From an uncultured Clostridia bacterium (GTDB taxonomy: Bacteria > Bacillota > Clostridia > Oscillospirales > Acutalibacteraceae), in the NCBI GenBank assembly GCA_945221685.1, contig CALYNN010000128.1, positions 1 through 5,096 on the forward strand: a stretch of 5,096 bases of DNA, written 5' to 3'. Of the stretch, positions 1-5,096 are shown one piece after another; within the stretch, counting starts at the first letter, position 1; the number at the start of each line of letters is the position of its first letter. A program made the translations under genes and the position numbers. The notes beneath the pieces were generated by a model that saw only the letters and a list, made by a program, of their open reading frames with translations, had not been told where the DNA came from and did not search any database.

Positions 1-635
1 TGAATATCGGAATTTTCGGCGGTGCCTTTAATCCCGTCCACAACGTACATTTGCACCTGATAAATTTGTTAATTCTCATTGCTCCCAACCTAAAGCCCTT
101 TGATAAGCTGATAATTATTCCCACTGCTAATCCGCCCCATAAGTCCTCCGAGGGACTTATCAGCGGACAACACAGAATAAATATGCTTAGGCTTGCTATC
201 GAAAATAAAGATAATTTTGATATAGATATATCCGGCTTAATCGAAATTTCAACCGTTGAATTTGAAAGCAGGGAAAAAAGCTATACCTATAATACTTTAA
301 AAAAATTAAAAAAGCTTTATCCCGATGATGATTTATATTTGCTTATGGGCTCCGACCAAATATTAAGCTTTCAGCAATGGTATAAGTATAAAAAAATATT
401 AAAGCTTGCCGAGGTTGTTGCCATAACGAGAAATGAAAATGAGCAGGAAGCTGTTAGGCAGTTTCTGTCGGATAATCAGGACGATTTGCTTAACCGAGTC
501 AGTATTTTGGTTGCAAAGCCTGTTGTAGTTTCTTCAACTCAAATCAGAAGCATGGTTAAAAACGGCGAAGATATTTCAGCCTTAGTACCGAAAGAGGTTG
601 AAGCATATATAAAGGAGAATAATCTTTATGTATAA
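1..635 (+). CDS. nadD: Nicotinate-nucleotide adenylyltransferase NadD (first base of start codon outside window)
   Basis: Transfers AMP from ATP to nicotinate mononucleotide, giving deaminoNAD+ in cytoplasmic NAD biosynthesis. The frame is open from base 3, and the first two bases (tg) fit an ATG whose A lies just outside, giving about 211 residues, normal for the family. An internal TTG at 51 would remove the nucleotide-binding loop and is not the start. Counting that Met as 1, visible motifs are GGAFNP (7-12) with H14-N-V-H17 (the T/HxGH nucleotidyltransferase signature, Gly replaced by Val), PPHK (45-48), GSDQ (117-120) followed by the FQQWYKY segment, and the C-terminal SSTQIR (178-183), the ISSTxIR signature. 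Oddities: the stretch between H17 and the FDKL segment seems a few residues longer and more hydrophobic than usual, and there is extra sequence near residues 74-84. Its last 8 bases overlap the downstream yqeK. The assignment is firm; wild-type activity is inferred. Confidence 0.95.
   Translation, partial: NIGIFGGAFNPVHNVHLHLINLLILIAPNLKPFDKLIIIPTANPPHKSSEGLISGQHRINMLRLAIENKDNFDIDISGLIEISTVEFESREKSYTYNTLKKLKKLYPDDDLYLLMGSDQILSFQQWYKYKKILKLAEVVAITRNENEQEAVRQFLSDNQDDLLNRVSILVAKPVVVSSTQIRSMVKNGEDISALVPKEVEAYIKENNLYV
611..617 (+). promoter_or_regulatory. Ribosome binding site of yqeK, inside nadD
   Basis: AAAGGAG lies within the last codons of nadD, 10 bases before the ATG at 628. Together with the 8-base gene overlap it fixes the yqeK start and suggests that ribosomes finishing nadD help initiate yqeK. 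Confidence 0.75.
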
Positions 636-1206
636 TATTGAAGAGCTGACAAAAATAATAAGAGAACGCCTTTCGGATTACAGATTTTACCATTCTCTTT
701 GCGTTGCCGAAAGTGCAAAGGAGCTTGCGCGACGCTACGGTGCCGATGAAAACAAAGCCGAAGCGGCAGGAATTCTTCACGACGCTATGAAGGAAAATTC
801 AAAGGCAGAGCAGTTAGAGGTTATAGAAAGGGCAGGCTACGAAATAACTCCGTTTGAAAAGGACAACAAAAAGTTTTACCACCAAATATCAGGAGCCGCC
901 TTTGCAAAATCTGAGGTTGGTATTGATGATGAAGAAGTTTTAAATGCAATCCGCTACCATACCACAGGCAGAGAAAATATGTCTTTGCTTGAAGAAATAG
1001 TTTATCTTGCCGACTTTATCTCGGCAGACAGAACCTACGACGATATTGAAAATATAAGAGCCGAGGCAGAAAAGGGCAAGGAGTACGGAATGCTTTACGC
1101 TACTCAATATACGGTTAAATCCGTTGTTGAAAAAGGAAAGCCCCTGCACCCCGACACCGTAAACGCTTATAATTGGCTGCTTAAAACATATTTTAATAAA
1201 AAGTAA
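628..1206 (+). CDS. yqeK: HD-domain hydrolase YqeK, probable symmetrical Ap4A hydrolase
   Basis: A 192-residue HD-superfamily protein. Known YqeK proteins of Gram-positive bacteria cleave diadenosine tetraphosphate symmetrically to ADP in the cytoplasm, using a metal centre held by His and Asp. Likely ligands seen here are H22 (in RFYHSL), the H51-D52 doublet (GILHDAMKE), H85 (FYHQISG), H111 (IRYHTTG) and D129 (VYLADFISADR). The YLADxI-x-DR segment and the C-terminal LHPDTVNAYNWLL are typical of this subfamily rather than of generic HD proteins. The length matches the family's usual 185-200 residues. The start is the ATG overlapping the nadD stop, supported by a good ribosome binding site. 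Position directly after nadD is the standard Firmicutes arrangement, which supports the name; fusion or adjacency of the two activities is known in other bacteria. No signal peptide or membrane segment is visible. Function is inferred from family, not from this sequence alone. Confidence 0.93.
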   Translation: MYNIEELTKIIRERLSDYRFYHSLCVAESAKELARRYGADENKAEAAGILHDAMKENSKAEQLEVIERAGYEITPFEKDNKKFYHQISGAAFAKSEVGIDDEEVLNAIRYHTTGRENMSLLEEIVYLADFISADRTYDDIENIRAEAEKGKEYGMLYATQYTVKSVVEKGKPLHPDTVNAYNWLLKTYFNKK

Positions 1207-1214
1207 TTTACCGC

Positions 1215-1221
1215 AAAAGGA
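1215..1221 (+). promoter_or_regulatory. Ribosome binding site of rsfS
   Basis: AAAAGGA lies in the 25-base gap after yqeK, 10 bases before the ATG at 1232. It is weaker than the sites before leuS and the GH38 gene. A GTG at 1224 is out of frame with rsfS, so the ATG is the only reasonable start. Confidence 0.6.
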
Positions 1222-1231
1222 CAGTGAATTT

Positions 1232-1585
1232 ATGGACGCACAGGAAATTTTAAAAATTGCCGTAAAGGCGATAGACAGCAAAAAGGGTGAGGATATTCAG
1301 GTTATCGGCATAACCGATTTAACCGTTCTTGCCGACTATTTCGTTATTGCAACAGGCACAAACTCAACTCAGGTTTCGGCAATTGCCGACGAGGTTGAAT
1401 TTAAGCTGGGCGAGGCGGGAATTAAGCCTCATCATATCGAGGGCGAAAAAACACCGTGGGTATGCCTCGATTTTAATTCGGTGGTTGTGCATATCTTCTA
1501 TAAGGAGCAAAGGCAGTTTTATCAGCTTGAGCGCTTGTGGGAGGACGGCACTAAAATAGATATTACAAAATATTTGGAGGGTTAG
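1232..1585 (+). CDS. rsfS: Ribosome silencing factor RsfS
   Basis: A 117-residue RsfS/YbeB/Iojap family protein, normal in length. Members bind ribosomal protein uL14 on the large subunit and block joining with the small subunit, reducing translation when nutrients are short. Family landmarks are clear: LADYFVIATGTNS (33-45), the following QVSAIADEV helix, EGEKTPWVCLDF (70-81), VVVHIF (84-89) and the C-terminal FYQLERLW (96-103). The DYFVIATG strand and the VVVHIF/FYxLExLW block are the most diagnostic parts. It starts 25 bases after yqeK and ends 4 bases before leuS, so co-transcription with both is likely. In many Clostridia a LytR/CpsA/Psr-type gene sits between yqeK and rsfS; none is present here. 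No frameshift or missing segment is seen. Confidence 0.96.
   Translation: MDAQEILKIAVKAIDSKKGEDIQVIGITDLTVLADYFVIATGTNSTQVSAIADEVEFKLGEAGIKPHHIEGEKTPWVCLDFNSVVVHIFYKEQRQFYQLERLWEDGTKIDITKYLEG
1576..1580 (+). promoter_or_regulatory. Ribosome binding site of leuS, inside rsfS
   Basis: GGAGG lies within the final codons of rsfS, 9 bases before the leuS ATG at 1590. It sets the leuS start and means that translation of the two genes is probably coupled; the stop of rsfS falls between this site and the ATG. Confidence 0.8.
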
Positions 1586-1589
1586 TATA

Positions 1590-3998
1590 ATGGATTACAA
1601 CTTTAAAGAAATTGAGTCAAAATGGCAAAATGTTTGGTATTCCCAAAATACCTTTGCCGCAAAGCAGGATTATTCTCTGCCGAAATTCTACTGTCTTGTT
1701 GAGTTCCCGTATCCGTCTGGTCAGGGACTCCATGTAGGCCATCCCCGTTCATATACGGCACTTGATATTGTTGCCCGTAAAAAAAGACTTCAGGGCTACA
1801 ATGTGCTTTATCCTATGGGTTGGGACGCCTTCGGTCTTCCTACCGAAAACTTTGCCATAAAAAATCATATTCATCCCGAAGAGGTAACAAAAAGGAATGT
1901 TGCCCATTTTAAATCTCAGCTTCAGGCTTTAGGCTTTTCCTTTGACTGGACAAGAGAAATAAATACCACCGACCCTTCCTACTATAAGTGGACCCAGTGG
2001 ATTTTTCTTCAGCTTTTCAAAAAAGGTCTTGCCTATAAAAAGGAAATGGCAGTAAACTGGTGCACCTCCTGTAAATGCGTGCTTGCAAACGAGGAGGTTG
2101 TAAACGGCGTCTGCGAGCGTTGCGGAAGCGAGGTAATAAGAAAAAATCAAAGTCAGTGGATGCTTAAAATTACCGAGTATGCCCAAAGGCTTGTTGACGA
2201 CCTTGACGACCTTGATTTTATAGACAGGGTTAAGGTTCAGCAAAAGAACTGGATTGGAAGGTCAACAGGCGCAGAGGTGGATTTCGGTACAACTCTCGGA
2301 GATACCCTTACTGTATATACTACCCGTCCCGATACTCTTTTCGGTGCAACATATATGGTAATTTCACCGGAGCATCCGCTTATTGAAAAGTGGGCAGATA
2401 AGCTTGAAAATCTTGATGAAATCAGAGCATATCAGCAGGAAGCCGCCCATAAATCCGACTTTGAAAGAACTGAGCTTAATAAAGAAAAAACAGGCGTTAA
2501 GCTTATTGGCGTAATGGGTATTAATCCTGTTAACGATACCGAAATACCTATATTTATTTCCGACTATGTACTTACCTCCTACGGTACCGGTGCCATTATG
2601 GCTGTTCCTGCCCACGACACTCGTGACTGGGAGTTTGCAAAGAAATTTGACCTTCCCATTATAGAGGTTGTTGCAGGCTCAAAGGTGGGCGTTGAAAACG
2701 AAGCATTTACCGATTGCTACACAGGTAAGCTTGTTAATTCCTCATTCCTTACAGGTATGACGGTTGAGGAGGCAAAGGTTGCAATTACCGAATGGCTTAC
2801 TAAAGAGGGCAAAGGACATCAAAAGGTTAACTTTAAGCTTCGCGATTGGGTGTTCTCCCGTCAAAGATATTGGGGCGAGCCTATTCCGATTGTTAAGTGC
2901 GAGGACTGCGGCTATGTTCCTATTCCCGAAAGTGAGCTCCCTCTCCGCTTGCCAAAGGTCGACAGCTATGAGCCTACCGATACAGGCGAGTCACCTCTTG
3001 CAAAAATGACCGATTGGGTAAATACCACCTGCCCCTGCTGCGGTAAGCCGGCAAAAAGAGAAACCGACACAATGCCTCAGTGGGCGGGCTCCTCTTGGTA
3101 TTTCTTAAGATATATGGATCCTCATAACGATAAAGAGCTTGTATCACCAGAAGCCGTTAAGTATTGGGGACCTGTTGATTGGTATAACGGCGGTATGGAG
3201 CATACTACGCTTCACCTGCTTTATTCTCGTTTTTGGCATAAATTCCTTTACGATATCGGCGTTGTTCCAACAAAGGAGCCGTATCAAAAGCGTACCTCTC
3301 ACGGTATGATTTTAGGCGAAAACGGCGAAAAAATGTCAAAGTCAAGGGGTAATGTAGTTAACCCCGATGAAATCGTTGATCAGTACGGTGCAGATACTAT
3401 GCGTCTGTACGAAATGTTTATAGGCGACTTTGAAAAGGCTGCGCCCTGGAACAGCGACTCAATCAAAGGCTGTAAAAGATTTATCGAGCGTTTTTGGAAT
3501 TTGCAGGAAATTGTTACCGACGGCGACGAGTATTCTGCAGAGCTTGAAGCGCTTATGCACAAAACAATCAAAAAGGTTACCGCCGATATTGATAACCTTA
3601 AGTGCAATACCGCTATTGCCGCTATGATGAGCCTTGTAAACGAAATGTATGCAAAGGGCGTTAATAAAGCAGAGCTTAAAGCTCTTACAATTATTCTTAA
3701 CCCCTTCGCTCCCCATGTTACTGAGGAGCTTTGGCAGAATATGAGCTTCGGCGGAATGGTAAACGAAGCAAAATGGCCTGAATACGACGAGGAAAAAACA
3801 GTTGAAAATTCTGTTGAAATAGTTCTGCAGGTTAAGGGTAAGGTTAGATCAAGAATTACCGTTCCTACCGATATTACCAAGGAAGATGCCATTGCTCTTG
3901 CTAAGGCAGACGAGCGTATTGCAAGCGAAATAGCCGGCAAGGAAATAAAGAAGGAAATATATGTTCCCGGCAAGCTTGTAAACATTGTTGCAATTTAA
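1590..3998 (+). CDS. leuS: Leucyl-tRNA synthetase LeuS
   Basis: A complete 802-residue class I aminoacyl-tRNA synthetase that charges tRNA-Leu in the cytoplasm; the length is close to that of Bacillus-type enzymes. In order: the Rossmann catalytic half with the HIGH-type motif H48-V-G-H51; a zinc-binding insert with C158xxC161 and C175xxC178; the CP1 editing domain (roughly 225-420) with the threonine-rich TTRPDT (244-249) and GTGAIMAVPAHDTRD (332-346), whose D346 matches the conserved Asp that anchors the amino group of mischarged amino acids; a second cysteine cluster (C437xxC440 and C481-P-C-C484); the SSWYFLRY segment; KMSKS at 581-585; a helical anticodon-binding domain (about 640-740); and the small C-terminal tRNA-binding domain ending in PGKLVNIVAI. 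Both synthetic and editing sites look intact, so post-transfer editing is expected. It starts 4 bases after rsfS, and no T-box leader is possible in that gap. Confidence 0.98.
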   Translation: MDYNFKEIESKWQNVWYSQNTFAAKQDYSLPKFYCLVEFPYPSGQGLHVGHPRSYTALDIVARKKRLQGYNVLYPMGWDAFGLPTENFAIKNHIHPEEVTKRNVAHFKSQLQALGFSFDWTREINTTDPSYYKWTQWIFLQLFKKGLAYKKEMAVNWCTSCKCVLANEEVVNGVCERCGSEVIRKNQSQWMLKITEYAQRLVDDLDDLDFIDRVKVQQKNWIGRSTGAEVDFGTTLGDTLTVYTTRPDTLFGATYMVISPEHPLIEKWADKLENLDEIRAYQQEAAHKSDFERTELNKEKTGVKLIGVMGINPVNDTEIPIFISDYVLTSYGTGAIMAVPAHDTRDWEFAKKFDLPIIEVVAGSKVGVENEAFTDCYTGKLVNSSFLTGMTVEEAKVAITEWLTKEGKGHQKVNFKLRDWVFSRQRYWGEPIPIVKCEDCGYVPIPESELPLRLPKVDSYEPTDTGESPLAKMTDWVNTTCPCCGKPAKRETDTMPQWAGSSWYFLRYMDPHNDKELVSPEAVKYWGPVDWYNGGMEHTTLHLLYSRFWHKFLYDIGVVPTKEPYQKRTSHGMILGENGEKMSKSRGNVVNPDEIVDQYGADTMRLYEMFIGDFEKAAPWNSDSIKGCKRFIERFWNLQEIVTDGDEYSAELEALMHKTIKKVTADIDNLKCNTAIAAMMSLVNEMYAKGVNKAELKALTIILNPFAPHVTEELWQNMSFGGMVNEAKWPEYDEEKTVENSVEIVLQVKGKVRSRITVPTDITKEDAIALAKADERIASEIAGKEIKKEIYVPGKLVNIVAI

Positions 3999-4021
3999 CC
4001 TGTAATTTAACTGTTGTTTTT

Positions 4022-4027
4022 AAGGAG
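4022..4027 (+). promoter_or_regulatory. Ribosome binding site of the GH38 gene
   Basis: AAGGAG lies 7 bases before the ATG at 4035, the best-spaced site in the window. It decides the start of the GH38 frame, which is otherwise open further upstream. The 36-base gap after leuS that contains it shows no hairpin terminator and no convincing -35/-10 pair. Confidence 0.8.
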
Positions 4028-4034
4028 AAACAGT

Positions 4035-5096
4035 ATGGGTAGTAAAAAGAAGGTATATACTATTGCGTCCTCCCATCTTGATACCATTTGGTCGTGGGAT
4101 TTTGAAACAACCGTAAGCAAATATATCTACGATACTCTTGTAGATAATTTTGCACTGTTTAAAAAGTACCCAAGCTATACCTTTTCGTTTGAGGGTTCGT
4201 ACCGCTATGAGCTTATGGAGGAGTATTATCCCGAGCTTTTTGAGGAGCTTAAGGAGTATATAAAGCAGGGCAGGTGGAATGTGTGCGGCTCTGCATACGA
4301 AAACGGCGACACAAACTGTCCCTCTCCCGAAGCCCTGTTCAGAAATATTCTTTACGGTAATTCTTATTTTGACGAAAAGTTCGGCAAAAGAAGCGCAGAT
4401 ATATTTCTTCCCGACTGCTTCGGCTTCGGTTGGGCGTTGCCCAGCATTGCTCATCACGCAAACCTAAAAGGCTTTACAACTCAAAAGCTTGCTTGGGGCA
4501 GTGCCTACGGAATTCCCTTTGATTTGGGAAAATGGTACGGACCCGACGGCGAATATATATACGCCAACTGCAATCCTCATGACTATTATTTTACTCTTAC
4601 AAAGCTTCGCGATTGGGATTTTATTCAAAATAAGCTTAAGGAAAACGAAAGGTACGGTCTTGATATGACCTGTGTTTTCCACGGCATCGGCGACCGCGGC
4701 GGAGCACCTGAAGAAAAATCCGTTAGGTTCGTTGAAAACGAAATAAGCAAAAACGGCGAAAGTGATATTGAAGTAATTGCCGCTTCGGCAGATGAAATAT
4801 TTTATGATATGGATAAGCTTCCGCAGGAGGTTAGAGATAATCTTCCTCAATGGAAAACGGAGCTGGTTATGCAAAATCACGGCGTAGGCGGCTATACCTC
4901 CCGAGCAATAGGCAAACGCTGGAACTCAAAATGTCAGGAGCTTGGCGATATGGCAGAGCGCGCAGGCGTTGCCGCAAGCTATTTCGGCACCTCAAAATAT
5001 AACGAAGCCGTCCTTGAAAAAGCGTGGAAAAGAGCTATTGCCCATCAGTTTCACGCCGCTACCCCCGGTACCTCGGTTCAGCGCGCCTATAAGGGT
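4035..5096 (+). CDS. Glycoside hydrolase family 38 protein, probable alpha-mannosidase (3' end outside window)
   Basis: The frame is open from the ATG to the last base, giving 354 residues of a protein that in this family usually runs to about 800-1000. GH38 enzymes hydrolyse alpha-mannosides with a zinc-containing retaining site. The zinc ligands are recognisable: H14 and D16 in SSHLDTIW (the HxDxxW motif), D127 in LPDCFGFG, which is also the expected nucleophile, and H282 in QNHGVGGYTSR, matching the conserved His before the GYxTSR segment. HGIGDRGGAP (216-225) resembles the GxGDxGGGP loop of bacterial members; D220 is the candidate acid/base. The catalytic domain starts at the very N-terminus, with no signal peptide, so the enzyme is probably cytoplasmic and acts on imported oligosaccharides or glycosides. 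Linkage preference (alpha-1,2, 1,3 or 1,6) cannot be read. Codon use by eye is like that of its neighbours, giving no sign of recent transfer. The C-terminal beta domains lie beyond the window. Confidence 0.9.
   Translation, partial: MGSKKKVYTIASSHLDTIWSWDFETTVSKYIYDTLVDNFALFKKYPSYTFSFEGSYRYELMEEYYPELFEELKEYIKQGRWNVCGSAYENGDTNCPSPEALFRNILYGNSYFDEKFGKRSADIFLPDCFGFGWALPSIAHHANLKGFTTQKLAWGSAYGIPFDLGKWYGPDGEYIYANCNPHDYYFTLTKLRDWDFIQNKLKENERYGLDMTCVFHGIGDRGGAPEEKSVRFVENEISKNGESDIEVIAASADEIFYDMDKLPQEVRDNLPQWKTELVMQNHGVGGYTSRAIGKRWNSKCQELGDMAERAGVAASYFGTSKYNEAVLEKAWKRAIAHQFHAATPGTSVQRAYKG

Noticed and set aside
556..1281. Two - strand open frames (556-780 and 940-1281) across nadD/yqeK and yqeK/rsfS
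   Set aside because: They are shadows of well-identified + strand genes and cross gene boundaries.
2196..2213. Tandem 9-base repeat GACGACCTT x2 in leuS
   Set aside because: It encodes the acidic DDLDDL segment that is common in LeuRS proteins at this place, so the repeat follows from the protein sequence.
3380..3985. A 201-codon open frame on the - strand inside leuS
   Set aside because: It lies antisense to the conserved C-terminal half of leuS, has a low-complexity serine/leucine-rich composition typical of reverse shadows, and has no recognisable domain.
3992..4011. Direct repeat AATTTAAC (3992-3999 and 4004-4011) across the leuS stop
   Set aside because: Eight-base AT-rich copies 12 bases apart are easily due to chance; no operator symmetry or promoter accompanies them.
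3988..4016. Possible promoter for the GH38 gene, with TTGCAA as a -35 box
   Set aside because: At 17-base spacing the -10 position reads CTGTTG, which is far from TATAAT; nothing better is seen in the gap.
3999..4034. Possible terminator after leuS
   Set aside because: There is a short T run (4014-4021 region), but no stable GC-rich inverted repeat before it.
4020..4880. Two - strand open frames (4020-4457 and 4464-4880)
   Set aside because: Both are antisense to the GH38 frame, whose motifs (HLDTIW, PDCFGFG, HGVGGYTSR) are unmistakable; the reverse translations resemble no known family.

Overview
The window looks like a chromosomal segment from a member of the Clostridia, most likely a gut-type Ruminococcaceae/Oscillospiraceae-like Firmicute. 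The basis is the gene order nadD-yqeK-rsfS-leuS, the strong AGGAG-type ribosome binding sites, the moderately AT-rich codon choice and the protein flavour. The exact genus cannot be read from this sequence alone. All five genes lie on the + strand, are closely packed, and cover nearly the whole window; the largest gap is 36 bases.

Layout. Positions 1-635 hold nadD (nicotinate mononucleotide adenylyltransferase), lacking only what appears to be the first base of its start codon. Its end overlaps by 8 bases the start of yqeK (628-1206), an HD-domain hydrolase of the Ap4A-cleaving YqeK family. After 25 bases comes rsfS (1232-1585), the ribosome silencing factor. Four bases further on is leuS (1590-3998), a complete leucyl-tRNA synthetase with HIGH, KMSKS, zinc-binding and editing motifs. 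After a 36-base gap comes a long open frame (4035 to the window end) encoding the N-terminal 354 residues of a glycoside hydrolase family 38 (alpha-mannosidase-like) protein, cut by the window edge.

How the genes work together. The first four genes are a housekeeping set: NAD synthesis, dinucleoside polyphosphate turnover, control of ribosomal subunit joining, and tRNA charging. They are probably co-transcribed, with translational coupling at nadD/yqeK and rsfS/leuS. The GH38 gene is functionally unrelated (intracellular mannoside breakdown). No terminator or convincing promoter is visible between it and leuS, so it may be read through from the housekeeping operon.

I found no mobile element, CRISPR array, RNA gene, riboswitch or T-box, and no clear sign of an undescribed system. 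The points most worth a second look are the GH38 gene attached to the leuS operon, the unusual N-terminal third of NadD, and the absence of a leader before leuS.
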